Position numbers and translations under genes: made by a program
The notes under the pieces: model-generated
The model's database searches: none
What the model was told of the DNA's origin: nothing
The model's input: only the letters and a program-made list of their open reading frames with translations
DNA from: Rhodobacterales bacterium RIFCSPHIGHO2_02_FULL_62_130
Lineage (GTDB): Bacteria > Pseudomonadota > Alphaproteobacteria > Rhodobacterales > Rhodobacteraceae
Direction: 5' to 3'
Assembly (NCBI GenBank): GCA_001828855.1
Contig: MHZT01000035.1
Location: 141,380 to 205,379 of the forward strand
DNA: 64,000 nucleotides
In this document: one piece after another, positions 45,348-54,336 of the stretch
How positions within the stretch are numbered: position 1 is the first letter of the stretch
Layout: each line of letters begins with the position of its first letter

Positions 45348-47432
45348 ATGTCCCGTCTGAAATCACCCCCCAGCCAGCCCACCCCATTGCCAGTCCCGAT
45401 GGCTGAAAGCGCGCAGCTCAAGGCGAGCCCGACCGCAACGCCCGGACTTCACGAAGCGCTGGCTTACCTTGACTCACTTCGGGTCCCTGAACCCCAAACC
45501 TTCAAGGATACCCGGGCGGGCGATGAGGAGGACGGGGAGTATGACAGCCCGGTCGATCTGGCGCTGAATGATCGGGTCCGGCATAGCCCGGACGAACTGC
45601 TGGATGCGATCACGATCATGCGCGTCTGCTGCGCGGCTGACGGCGCCCGGCCGGGCCTTTTGACGCCCGGACCGGGCCTGCTGTCCGTGCTCCAGGTCCC
45701 TTCGGAAAAGGACCGGACCCGTCTGGCGCGACGACATCCAGACCTGTGGCGGCGGCTGTCCATGTCGCTCCCTGCACTTGTGGTTGAGGACAACCCGGGG
45801 CGGAGCGGGGCCGCAGCCGAGCTCCATAGCAGGATCGAAGGGAAACTTCTATCGGGCAGCGGGGTGCTCGCGATCCTGTCGGGCATGGTGCCGCTCCCGC
45901 CTGACCTCGACGCGCTGGTGACGCTGCGCACGACCTTGCCGCCTGTAACGCTGCAGATGCTCACCATCATTTTGGAGTATCTTCACCCGGGGCAGGATGT
46001 TGATCTCCCGATATCAGAAGAACAACTGGGCAAGCTTGGCCCGGTCGCGCTTGCGCCCGTCTTGGCGGCGGACACGCTCAGTGCCGCACTTGACCAGTTG
46101 CAGCAGTTGGGAAGTATTATACGGCTGCCGAACGACGGTCCCCGCCTTGATGACGTTTACGGTCAACCGGAGGCGGTCGATGCGTTGCGGCAGCTCGTCC
46201 GCGACGTGGACGCGTGGCGGGCCGGGACGCTGCCCTGGCGCGAGGTCACGAAGAGCTTTCTGATGGTGGGTCCGCCGGGCACGGGCAAGACGCTTCTGGC
46301 CGAGGCGCTGGCCCGGACCGCCGGTATCACCTTTGTCAAGACGTCCTATGCGGACTGTCAAAAGGCCGGGCATCAAGGTGATGCCCTGAAGGCCCTAAAC
46401 GCAGCTGCCGAGAAGGCGAAGGCGGGAAGGCCCGCCGTGTTCTTTCTGGATGAGATCGACGGTTTTTATAACAGAGCGCAATCCACCAACGGGTATATCA
46501 TCGGCATGGTCACGGGGCTTCTGACCCTGCTGGACGCCCTCTCAGCGACTGAGGGAGTCGTGCTTGTGGCTGCCACCAATGACGCGGAGCGGGTGGACCC
46601 GGCGGTGATCCGAAGCGGCCGGTTCGATCGCCATATCCGCGTCGGGCGGCCCATCCGGTCGGGGATTTCCGCGATGCTGTCGGCTGCCGTAGCGGGAGCG
46701 ATCCCTGACCGGCACCTGAATGGTCTGTCCGAGCAGCTCGTCGGACTGACCGGGGCCGAGATCGCGACGCTGCTCCGTGAGGCCCGGACCGGCGCCCGCA
46801 AGGCTGGACGGAGCCTTGCCCTTGAGGACCTTCAGGCCGCGGCTGACCGGGTGCAGCCGCCCCTCGGTGATGCGCTGATGCGGCGTGTCGCCGTTCATGA
46901 GGCTGCACATGTGGTCGCCGGTCACGTTTTGGGTCTGCCGGCGGCGACCCTCGCACAAATCAGTCCTCGCGGCGGTGAAGTTGTCAGGTCGCGGCTGACC
47001 TCCATGACCGAGCGGGACATCCTTGCGATGACCGCGGCCGTGTTGGCCGGACGAGAGGCCGAGGCCCTCATCATTGGCGACATCAGCAGTGGGGGCGGTA
47101 CCGGGTCCAATAGCGACCTCTCCCAAGCCACGACCTTGGCCGTTCAGGCGGAATGCGCCTACGGCTTCGGCCCGTCACTGGGCTGGATGTCACCGGACAC
47201 GCCCCTGTTTCTGCTGCCGGATCCGGTACGGCAGCGGGTGGAGGCCCGGCTTCGGGCCGGTCAGGATGAGGCGCGGGCAACAATTTCGCGGCATATCGCT
47301 GCTGTTGAGCGCGTGGCTGACGCCTTGGTTGAGCGGCGCGAACTCGATGGCGCCGCTTTGGCGGAACTGCTTACGGACGTGGAGGGGACTGATGAAAAGG
47401 AGGCATTGGAGATGGGTGACCGGAATGGTTGA
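45348..47432 (+). CDS. Soluble FtsH-like AAA+ ATPase with M41-type peptidase domain
   Basis: 694 residues. Residues 1-270 are unrecognised and lack transmembrane helices. The AAA+ domain has Walker A FLMVGPPGTGKTLLAEALAR near 306, Walker B AVFFLDEID near 363 and sensor/arginine-finger region LVAATNDAERVDPAVIRSGR. The C-terminal part has HEAAHVVAGHVLG near 516 (HExxH zinc motif) and GTGSNSDLSQATTLA, where FtsH has its third zinc ligand. It therefore looks like an active, membrane-free relative of FtsH. AAAGG lies 7 bases before the ATG. Overlaps the next gene by 8 bases. Role unknown; regulated proteolysis is inferred. Confidence 0.82.
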   Translation: MSRLKSPPSQPTPLPVPMAESAQLKASPTATPGLHEALAYLDSLRVPEPQTFKDTRAGDEEDGEYDSPVDLALNDRVRHSPDELLDAITIMRVCCAADGARPGLLTPGPGLLSVLQVPSEKDRTRLARRHPDLWRRLSMSLPALVVEDNPGRSGAAAELHSRIEGKLLSGSGVLAILSGMVPLPPDLDALVTLRTTLPPVTLQMLTIILEYLHPGQDVDLPISEEQLGKLGPVALAPVLAADTLSAALDQLQQLGSIIRLPNDGPRLDDVYGQPEAVDALRQLVRDVDAWRAGTLPWREVTKSFLMVGPPGTGKTLLAEALARTAGITFVKTSYADCQKAGHQGDALKALNAAAEKAKAGRPAVFFLDEIDGFYNRAQSTNGYIIGMVTGLLTLLDALSATEGVVLVAATNDAERVDPAVIRSGRFDRHIRVGRPIRSGISAMLSAAVAGAIPDRHLNGLSEQLVGLTGAEIATLLREARTGARKAGRSLALEDLQAAADRVQPPLGDALMRRVAVHEAAHVVAGHVLGLPAATLAQISPRGGEVVRSRLTSMTERDILAMTAAVLAGREAEALIIGDISSGGGTGSNSDLSQATTLAVQAECAYGFGPSLGWMSPDTPLFLLPDPVRQRVEARLRAGQDEARATISRHIAAVERVADALVERRELDGAALAELLTDVEGTDEKEALEMGDRNG

Positions 47433-47889
47433 TCTGCATATGCCCCTTCTGGCCGAAATCCGCAGGATCCGCGCCCAATTGGGGGCGGATGACGGGGGCG
47501 AGTGGCGCACCCTGAAGTACCCACTCAGCCCCTGCCTCACCTCCGTGCTCCTCGCACATGACGAGGGAACCGCAGGGGAACGGGATGACGCGCTGTCGGT
47601 ATTTCGCACTTTCGACCATCTTGAGCGCCTCTGCACCGCACCAGCGGATCCGGACCGGCTGAGGACAGCGCCTGTGCTCGACAAGTGGACCGTACGCCGG
47701 ATGGATGACGGCTGCCCCCACCTCTTGGGTGAAGTTCTCGGGCATACGCAGCTTGCAGACGGCACCGCGATTTTTACATCTCCATATATGCGCCTCGACT
47801 GGTCCGGCGGATGGGCCCGGACCACGCGCCATTATTATCGTCTGGGGCGGTATGACCGGGGATATACGGGCTTTTCGTTCATGGGGTGA
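47425..47889 (+). CDS. Unknown protein, resembles DUF6634
   Basis: 154 residues. The C-terminal half (DKWTVRRMDDGCPHLLGEVL; GHTQLADGTAIFTSPYMRLD; GWARTTRHYYRLGRYD) resembles the short DUF6634 pattern of a lid-like GHP, TS and ARTxSRxYRLG, which I recall only loosely. The start overlaps the AAA+ stop by 8 bases, implying coupled translation and perhaps a substrate adaptor or regulator for the peptidase. A GTG start nine bases earlier is also possible. No catalytic motif is seen. Confidence 0.55.
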   Translation: MVDLHMPLLAEIRRIRAQLGADDGGEWRTLKYPLSPCLTSVLLAHDEGTAGERDDALSVFRTFDHLERLCTAPADPDRLRTAPVLDKWTVRRMDDGCPHLLGEVLGHTQLADGTAIFTSPYMRLDWSGGWARTTRHYYRLGRYDRGYTGFSFMG

Positions 47890-48097
47890 GGGGAGAGGTC
47901 GGTGGAGGCGTCGAGATTGTTCCGGGTTCCTGACGCACCGATCGCCGTTGCCCTTTTGCCAAACGGCCCCTTGTGAGGCGCACCGGGGGGCTGTGCACGG
48001 GTGCTCTGCCCGTTCAGGCGGTACCTGTCCCAGATAAATTTGGACAAGGCGTTGTGAATGGGGCTACCGTGCCTTCACATCTATAGTTGAGTTCTTC

Positions 48098-48688
48098 ATG
48101 CCCATACCCCATTTCGCGGACCACGACGCGCTGCCTCCCTTCGTTTCTGGGAACCCGACATCACCGGAGACCCGTTCCCCCTACGCGGCGACGATGGATG
48201 AGTTGGTTGACAGGTTTTGTACGTCGCCGGATCGGGCAAAACTCATCAAGGGACTCAACGCGTACCGCAAACATCTGTTTTCGGGGGGATTCCTTTCGGG
48301 ATCCCAATGGGTTGACGGAAGTTTCGTCGAGAATGTCGAAAAAACGCGGGGCCGCAGTCCCAGCGATATTGACGTTGTCACGCTTTTCAACAGGCCCTTG
48401 AGGTACCAAGTAAAAGCGGACAAATGGAACGATGATTACGAAGGGTTCATCTTTGGTACCTATTTCGACACCCGGAAGATGAAACCGGCCTATCATTGCG
48501 ACACTTACTCAATCGACCTCGACTCAGGTTCGCGGGCGCTGATCAGAAACTCCACCTACTGGTTCGGCCTGTTCAGCGACATGCGGGGGGCGGGTGGAAA
48601 GAAGGGGATCCTCGAGATCCCGCTCGCTGTTGACCCGATGGAGTTCGCGGCCATCGATGAGCTGCTGGGGAGAAGATTCGATGTCTGA
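48098..48688 (+). CDS. DUF6932-like protein, nucleotidyltransferase-type motif
   Basis: 196 residues. FLSGSQWVDGSFVENVEKTR then SPSDIDVVTLFN resembles a GS-x-DxD nucleotidyltransferase signature with the DIDVV acidic pair; the arrangement matches what I know as DUF6932. It is followed by an 8-base overlap with the next gene. Ribosome site is weak. Base composition is visibly less GC-rich than the chromosome to the left, suggesting transfer. Possible roles are an antiphage or toxin-antitoxin module; unproven. Confidence 0.6.
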   Translation: MPIPHFADHDALPPFVSGNPTSPETRSPYAATMDELVDRFCTSPDRAKLIKGLNAYRKHLFSGGFLSGSQWVDGSFVENVEKTRGRSPSDIDVVTLFNRPLRYQVKADKWNDDYEGFIFGTYFDTRKMKPAYHCDTYSIDLDSGSRALIRNSTYWFGLFSDMRGAGGKKGILEIPLAVDPMEFAAIDELLGRRFDV

Positions 48689-49637
48689 CCTGCAACGGCT
48701 GTCTGACCTTCAGCGCCAGAAGCGCGAACTTGAGGCTCTGGTTCGTGACGCCGAAGTGGACGGTGACATTGTCGGTAAACTGAATTTTCTTACCAGACTG
48801 GAAATCGTTGCGGAGGAGTTGGACGCGATCGTGGACCGGGACGGAAGGGTTGCGGAGATCGCCCTCCTGTTCGAAGGCGGACCCGTTGACGGATCGCGCA
48901 CAATTGACGCGACCTTCGCGGCACAGGCGATCGGCTATTTCCAGGCCGTCGTGACGCGGCTGTTCGCATCCAACCTCAAGGGCGAACTGGCGCTGCGTGG
49001 AAAGATCAAAGGGACAAACTTGGCGGCCCTGAACATCCGTGGGGTGGCGACAGGGTCATTCGGGTTCATCCTGGAAGAAAAGGATTCTCGTCAGACCAGC
49101 GCGGTGAAAACACCGATCCGGGAAGCCATAGAGGAGGCCACCGCTCTTTTTGACGAATTCACGCAAGAGAACGAAGATGACTTCCTGGTCGACGTGGACA
49201 GCATAAACCCGAGAGTGTTCAGCTCTCTGGCCAAGTTCTTTCGTCACCTGGAGAAAAACGACGCATCCCTGAAAGCGAACCTCCCGGATCGCCACTTCAC
49301 GTTTGATCGGGCCGGCGTGGAGCGCGCCTACAAAAGAATAACGGCCACCCATGTCAAAATCGAGCCGGTGAGCTGGACGGGAACGCTGGTCGGGCTGTCT
49401 CCGATCAAGAGAACCTTCGATTTCAAACGTGAGGGATCGGAAGAGATCATCTCCGGGAAATTCAGCCATCAGGTCAGTCAGGACTACCTGGAACGTATCG
49501 AGGGCGATGAGGGTATCACCTTGGGCGACAGGTTCGTGGCGCGAATTGAAATCGGCACGATCAGAAAGCCGGACGGATCAATCAGTGTCAGCTACACGGT
49601 GACCGACTTGGAACTGGCCGACCGGTCGCCCCCTTGA
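48681..49637 (+). CDS. Unknown protein, partner of the DUF6932-like gene
   Basis: 318 residues, no signal peptide. Residues about 1-60 are helical and charged (MSDLQRLSDLQRQKRELEAL), likely coiled coil. A domain from 75 on (ATFAAQAIGYFQAVVTRLFA) leads to a beta-rich C-terminal part (VEPVSW-like IEPVSWTGTLVGLSPIKRTF). I do not recognise a family. GGGGAGAAG precedes the ATG, and the start lies within the upstream gene, so the two are coupled. Ends 10 bases before a convergent minus-strand gene. Confidence 0.65.
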   Translation: MSDLQRLSDLQRQKRELEALVRDAEVDGDIVGKLNFLTRLEIVAEELDAIVDRDGRVAEIALLFEGGPVDGSRTIDATFAAQAIGYFQAVVTRLFASNLKGELALRGKIKGTNLAALNIRGVATGSFGFILEEKDSRQTSAVKTPIREAIEEATALFDEFTQENEDDFLVDVDSINPRVFSSLAKFFRHLEKNDASLKANLPDRHFTFDRAGVERAYKRITATHVKIEPVSWTGTLVGLSPIKRTFDFKREGSEEIISGKFSHQVSQDYLERIEGDEGITLGDRFVARIEIGTIRKPDGSISVSYTVTDLELADRSPP

Positions 49638-49647
49638 TGTCGGGGTA

Positions 49648-50184
49648 TCACGAGCATGCCTCAACGGCCCGAAACAAATCCACGAACATCGCCTCGTTGA
49701 CGCCGAAGCGGTTGTCCGCAAAATACCCGTCAAGGCGTTGTCCCTGTGCATATTCCTGACGCAGGATGTCACCTTGGTCAGATGATCCGATTGCCCAGAA
49801 CTCGAGGCCCGTATCTTCTGCCACTCTCAGGCAGCTCTGATCCCACTCAGGGCAGGCGTGGGTCAGAAGGAGGCAGACGAAACTGTCGATGTCGAGGAGG
49901 CGCGCCGGATCAATGCCCTGGTGGTTGAGCTCTTCCAGCGGGATCAGTGTGGCCGGCTCATGCGCTCGGTCGAACGAGATCACGCGGATCCGGGTGCTGT
50001 CCTGACCGAAACGATCCGCGAATTGCTCGGAAACCCGGAGCGCGGCGGACCTGACGAAGGCGTCGCTCACCGCGGGGGCATGATTACGCGCATCGTGCGC
50101 GTCCGGTCCACAGATCCGAAGTAATTGGGGTGCGTCGATCGGAAACAGGATGATGTTCGTCGTACTGGTCACATGGGGGCCCAT
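49648..50184 (-). CDS. Unknown protein at the end of the secretion operon
   Basis: 178 residues with IILFPIDAPQLLRICGPDAH at the N-terminus and DGYFADNRFGVNEAMFVDLF near the end. No signal peptide, transmembrane helix or known motif is visible. It is on the same strand as the secretion operon and starts 95 bases after the methyltransferase stop, so it could be the last gene; the gap is longer than the other joins. No clear ribosome site before the ATG, so the start is uncertain. Confidence 0.5.
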   Translation of the reverse strand: MGPHVTSTTNIILFPIDAPQLLRICGPDAHDARNHAPAVSDAFVRSAALRVSEQFADRFGQDSTRIRVISFDRAHEPATLIPLEELNHQGIDPARLLDIDSFVCLLLTHACPEWDQSCLRVAEDTGLEFWAIGSSDQGDILRQEYAQGQRLDGYFADNRFGVNEAMFVDLFRAVEACS

Positions 50185-50279
50185 TCGAAGGTGGTGTTCG
50201 CAGCTTTGTAACTGCCGTGAGTGTCAGAATGTCGGGAAGGTCTGCGCGACTTCGGGTTTGGCAGCATTCTTGGAACCCC

Positions 50280-51014
50280 TCAATACCGGAAGGCGGAAAT
50301 GATCTGGCCGGCCGTAACGATCGATGGATCCCGATCCCGGAAATCGCGGGCCGCAACGGGGGTGCCCTGGTTCCGGCAGGGCCGGGAGGGTTGCGTGGTC
50401 AAGGTGCGGTCAATCTCGAACGCAACGAGGGATTCGAAAAACCTGATGGACCAGATCGCGGGCTCAAAGGGGTATTTGTCGCGCAGCCCGCTGAACCGGT
50501 GATTGATCCCGTCGGCGATCTGCTTGGCATAGCTGATGAACGATACCGGACCTGGGCCCCCATATTCGGGCAGATAGGAGGTGTGCGTGTCTTCCACCAC
50601 CAGAAGACCACCGTCCCGAATGCCGGGTATGACGCATTCACAGGTCATGATCTGTTGTTCAAACCGGTGGCCGCCATCGTCCAGCAGGATATCGATGGGA
50701 CCGATGTCATTCAAAAATGTCTGCCAGAAAGCGGGGTCCGATTGGCTGCCGATGTGGATTTCAAATCCATGTTCGCGCCAGCGCACCGCGTCCGGGTTCA
50801 GGTCTATGCCGATGATCCGTGCAGCGGGCCCAAAGAACTGGCGCCACATGAACAAAGAGCCGCCACTGAGCACCCCAATCTCGACAAAGGTGATCGGACG
50901 GTCGCGATACGGGCCGAACAGACGATCATAAACGGGGAAGTATGTCGTATGCTTTGACGACAAGAAGGGGGATGTGCGAAAGCAATCCAGTGCGGAGGGG
51001 CGGTGCGCGCTCAT
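50280..51014 (-). CDS. SAM-dependent methyltransferase (demethylmacrocin O-methyltransferase-like)
   Basis: 244 residues. SAM motif ITFVEIGVLSGGSLFMWRQF followed by IIGIDLNPDAVRW, then IDILLDDGGHRFEQQI, the metal-binding region of the MycE/TylE macrolide sugar O-methyltransferases. Those enzymes methylate sugar hydroxyls, so this protein could decorate a glycan added to the exported protein. The ATG overlaps the stop of the GT41 gene by 4 bases; a start 8 codons upstream is the alternative. Assignment to sugar substrates is inferred. Confidence 0.72.
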   Translation of the reverse strand: MSAHRPSALDCFRTSPFLSSKHTTYFPVYDRLFGPYRDRPITFVEIGVLSGGSLFMWRQFFGPAARIIGIDLNPDAVRWREHGFEIHIGSQSDPAFWQTFLNDIGPIDILLDDGGHRFEQQIMTCECVIPGIRDGGLLVVEDTHTSYLPEYGGPGPVSFISYAKQIADGINHRFSGLRDKYPFEPAIWSIRFFESLVAFEIDRTLTTQPSRPCRNQGTPVAARDFRDRDPSIVTAGQIISAFRY

Positions 51015-53227
51015 GGATGTGTCACCGTCTTTCGCCATATCCCCCGGAGTGCGGCGCCAAAATCCGCCGCATAGCGATCCGCATCCCAGCCGGGCTGGGC
51101 TAGCAGCCGAGCACGCAGGCCCCGCTTCAGATCAAGCAGTGCCTTACGATCCTGCGCAATCGCCACCGCCTTGGCGACATAGTCCACATCATTCCGTGCC
51201 ACCCAATCGTGCAGGCCTGCGGCGGTCATGAAGCTTGCGCCCATGCGGGAGACGAACTGGCCGCCCTCCATCGTCAGGACGGGTACGCCCATCCAGAGTG
51301 CTTGCAAGCTGGTGGTGCCGCCGCAATAGGGGACGGGATCGAGGGCGATGTCGATCTCAGAATAGGACTGCATCATGACGTCGAGCCCGACCGGACCCCG
51401 AAAGACTAGACGATCTGCATCGATCCCGTGATCGGCGAAGAGGTGGCGGAAACGTGCGACGGCGCCTGCGTCCTTGAAACTGGGGGCCCGCAGCAAAAGA
51501 CGCGCGCCGGGGACCGCGTGCAGCACGTTTGCCCAAAGGCGGACCGTGCGCGGGGTCAGCTTGGGGATGTTGTTGAAGGAGCCGAAGGTCAGCGGCCGCC
51601 CCTTTGCCAGGCTCTCAAAATCCGGCAGCAGGTAGTCCGCCTCGGGGGCAAAACAGAACACGGTGTTGGGAAGACGCATGACCCGTTCGCTGCACAGATG
51701 ATCGGCGCCGGGCGGGGTGACCACGGGATCTCCGATCAGCCAATCCATATTCGGCACGCCGGTGGAGCCGGGATAGCCCAGGAAGCTCGCCTGCACCGGT
51801 GCCATGCGGCGGGCGAAGGCGCGCATGGTGCCGCCGGCGGTGTGGCCCGCCAGATCGATCAGAATGTCGATGCGGTCTGCCGCGATCCGGGCTGGCAGCT
51901 GTGCGGTGGAGACATCATGCCAGGTTCCCACCCGGCTGCGGGCGAGCCGGGTCTGATCGTCCACCGTGGAGCCGGTGTTATAGATGGTCAACGGCAGGCC
52001 CGCATGGTCCCATCGCGCCAGAAGTGGCTGCATGAAAATGTTGACCGGATGCTGGTGGTGCAGGTCGCCGCTGACCATGCCGATCCGCAGCGGACGGTCG
52101 GGATTTGGATCTGCCCCGAAACTCTCCCGCGACCGCGCGTCCTGGCCCCACTCTGCGAAGAGCGCGCGGTGACGGCGGGCCACCTCATCCGGTGTCACGC
52201 TGTCGGCGTAAAGCAGGCTCATCGCGGCGTTGGGGGCGAAGCTGTCGTTCCCGTCGGCGACCAGTCCCTCGTAAAGGGAAAGCGCGGTGTCCGCGTCCCC
52301 CTGCCGGTTGGCGACCGAGGCGCGCAGGGCTGCGCTGGCGGCTGGGGGCACGGTGCCGGAGGCCTCGGCCCGGTCCAGTGCGGCGAGGGCCTCTTCCAGC
52401 AGCCACGACTTCACCTGCATGTCAGCCAGATCAAGATGGGCCTGGGCGTCATCGGGGGATAGCTTGGTCCAGCGTTCCAGGATCGCCACCGCCTCGGCCC
52501 AGAAGTTGAACCGGTAGGCGAGCTGCGCTAACGTCCGCAGCAGCGCGGGATCCTCTGACGCGGACAGGCGCTCCATCAGCGTCTGTGCCTCCGATGTCAT
52601 CCCGAGGCGCAGATAGACGTCAGCCAGATCAAGGTCGATCACCGCGGCCAGGTCAGCTGATCCGGCCAGAAGCCGCGCCTGACGCAGGGCCTCCAGTGCG
52701 CGCGGCAGATCCGCGCGCTCCAGCCGGAACCGGGCGATATCGCGGCAAAGACCCGCCATCGCCGGGGCCGACTCTGCTCCGGCCCCGGCGCGGTCGAGCG
52801 CGCGCTGGAAGGCGATGGCGGCCTGTTCCGCGGCGTCCTGACCTGGTTGCTCCTCCCAGAGCCGGGCCAGCGCCAGCGCGGGCCTCACGTCCAGGGGACG
52901 CGCCGCCATTGCCCTGCTGTAGCTGGCCGCGGCCTCGGCGGCTTCGCCCAAGCCCCGCAGCACATTACCGCGTTCCAGCAGCGCGTCGAAACTTGCAGGA
53001 TCGGCGGCGAGGGCAGCGTCATAGGCGGCCCGGGCTGCCGGTTCATCGCCGATCCGGCGCAGGGCGCGCGCCTTGAGCACATGCGCGATGGCCAGATCCG
53101 GGGCGAGTTGCGCCGCCCGCGCCGCCGCATCCCGGGCCGCCTCAAAACGGCCTTCCCGGAAGGCTGCGTTGGCAGCATTGAACGCGGCGGCGGCCTCTGG
53201 TGTGATGGGGGTGGAAGCGGCAGACAT
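51011..53227 (-). CDS. TPR and GT41 (O-GlcNAc transferase-like) glycosyltransferase
   Basis: 738 residues. Residues 1-330 are tetratricopeptide repeats rich in alanine (for example AAFREGRFEAARDAAARAAQ). Residues about 375-735 are GT41: RIGMVSGDLHHQHPVNIFMQ (the OGT catalytic-histidine region), LIDLAGHTAGGTMRAFARRM then APVQASFLGYPGSTGVPNMDW, FGSFNNIPKLTPRTVRLWAN (with the UDP-sugar lysine) and PYCGGTTSLQALWMGVPVLT. It very probably transfers a sugar to Ser/Thr of a protein in the cytoplasm. Its place in the type I secretion operon makes the giant repeat protein a candidate substrate. Confidence 0.85.
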   Translation of the reverse strand: MSAASTPITPEAAAAFNAANAAFREGRFEAARDAAARAAQLAPDLAIAHVLKARALRRIGDEPAARAAYDAALAADPASFDALLERGNVLRGLGEAAEAAASYSRAMAARPLDVRPALALARLWEEQPGQDAAEQAAIAFQRALDRAGAGAESAPAMAGLCRDIARFRLERADLPRALEALRQARLLAGSADLAAVIDLDLADVYLRLGMTSEAQTLMERLSASEDPALLRTLAQLAYRFNFWAEAVAILERWTKLSPDDAQAHLDLADMQVKSWLLEEALAALDRAEASGTVPPAASAALRASVANRQGDADTALSLYEGLVADGNDSFAPNAAMSLLYADSVTPDEVARRHRALFAEWGQDARSRESFGADPNPDRPLRIGMVSGDLHHQHPVNIFMQPLLARWDHAGLPLTIYNTGSTVDDQTRLARSRVGTWHDVSTAQLPARIAADRIDILIDLAGHTAGGTMRAFARRMAPVQASFLGYPGSTGVPNMDWLIGDPVVTPPGADHLCSERVMRLPNTVFCFAPEADYLLPDFESLAKGRPLTFGSFNNIPKLTPRTVRLWANVLHAVPGARLLLRAPSFKDAGAVARFRHLFADHGIDADRLVFRGPVGLDVMMQSYSEIDIALDPVPYCGGTTSLQALWMGVPVLTMEGGQFVSRMGASFMTAAGLHDWVARNDVDYVAKAVAIAQDRKALLDLKRGLRARLLAQPGWDADRYAADFGAALRGIWRKTVTHP

Positions 53228-53228
53228 C

Positions 53229-54299
53229 TCAGTTCATCGTGCCGGTCGGCTCGGGCAGCGCCTCGGGTTTGATCGTAAAGCGGATCTCGTCATTGCGGAA
53301 CCCAAGCGCCATGGGGCGTATCACGTTTGGCAAGAGGTTGACGTCATAGATCTCTTCGACAATGCCGCCGATCTCCAGCCGGTGTTCGATATCTCCGGTG
53401 CGCAGGTTGACGACGCAGATCGCGCATTGGGCGCTGACGCCCTCGGCCTCCAGCCGCTCGTTCAGCACAAGCCCCTCGAAGGTCCGGTTCTCGCGCGGAC
53501 GAGAAATGCCGATCACGGCATGGTCCCCCACAAAGGACAGACCGCGGGCGAAACCGGGCAGGAAGCAGACCGGCTCGAACCGGCCGGTGTCCCGGTCGAT
53601 GCGGCCGAACTCGCCGGTGCCCGCCTGCAACATCCACAATGTGCCCTGATGCAGCCGTGGCGAATGCGGCATGGAAAGCCCTTCGGCCACCACCTCACCG
53701 GTTGGCACATCCAGCACCACGCCACCGTCACGGCGCTTCTCGCGCCAGCCCTCGAACATGTTGGTTCGTGACAGGCAGGTCACATAAGCAGGCCGCCCCG
53801 CATCCATCGCCAGCCCGTTGAGGTGGCAGCGGTCCTCGGCGGCCAACCGGTCGATGAAGGGGGGGCGCCAAAGCTCGCGGAAGCTGCCGCGTTCGGCCAG
53901 GGTGGCAAGACAGTTGAACCGGGTCGCCACAAAGACGGGCTGGCCGTTCGCATCCTCGTGGATGTCATGGATGTCGAGATCCCCGGTGGTGTGGCCGGTG
54001 ACCGGGACATAGAGCGCGTCATAGCCGTCGCGTGTCTCTCCCTTGTCCAGAAAATCCTCGAACCGCCAGAGCTGGTGGATCGAGCTCATCCAGAACCGGC
54101 CTTGTCCGACCCCAAGCCCCATCGGCCGCTCGAAGGTTCGCTCGAACACGGAGAGCCGCCCGTCGGGTTGCAAGCCGATCAAGAAGACCTTGCCCGCCTG
54201 ATAGGTGGTCATCGCAAGGCTGACCTTCGCTTCCTTGAGCCAAGCGGTGAAGAGGCGAGAGCCGTGGAAGGCGAGTGCGGGCGGTTTCTGGTCGGTCAT
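53229..54299 (-). CDS. TIGR03032 family protein
   Basis: 356 residues. Matches the TIGR03032 pattern closely: TTYQAGKVFLIGLQPDGRLS, DLDIHDIHEDANGQPVFVAT, RFNCLATLAERGSF, EDRCHLNGLAMDAGRPAYVT, SMPHSPRLHQGTLWMLQAGT and LPGFARGLSFVGDHAVIGIS. The repeated blade-like motifs suggest a beta-propeller. Function is unknown, but family members are often found near secretion or glycosylation genes. The start MTDQKPPALAFHG is chosen; upstream codons lack similarity. It lies one base beyond the GT41 gene in transcription order and 37 bases after the adaptor gene. Confidence 0.82.
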   Translation of the reverse strand: MTDQKPPALAFHGSRLFTAWLKEAKVSLAMTTYQAGKVFLIGLQPDGRLSVFERTFERPMGLGVGQGRFWMSSIHQLWRFEDFLDKGETRDGYDALYVPVTGHTTGDLDIHDIHEDANGQPVFVATRFNCLATLAERGSFRELWRPPFIDRLAAEDRCHLNGLAMDAGRPAYVTCLSRTNMFEGWREKRRDGGVVLDVPTGEVVAEGLSMPHSPRLHQGTLWMLQAGTGEFGRIDRDTGRFEPVCFLPGFARGLSFVGDHAVIGISRPRENRTFEGLVLNERLEAEGVSAQCAICVVNLRTGDIEHRLEIGGIVEEIYDVNLLPNVIRPMALGFRNDEIRFTIKPEALPEPTGTMN

Positions 54300-54336
54300 G
54301 TGGGAGCTTTCTGAAGTGAGGTCTGTGGCGGACGGG

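Noticed and set aside
50216..50230. Possible opposite transposon end (TGTCAGA near 50222)
   Set aside because: Only seven bases match, orientation is direct and no CTGCCAT iterations follow.
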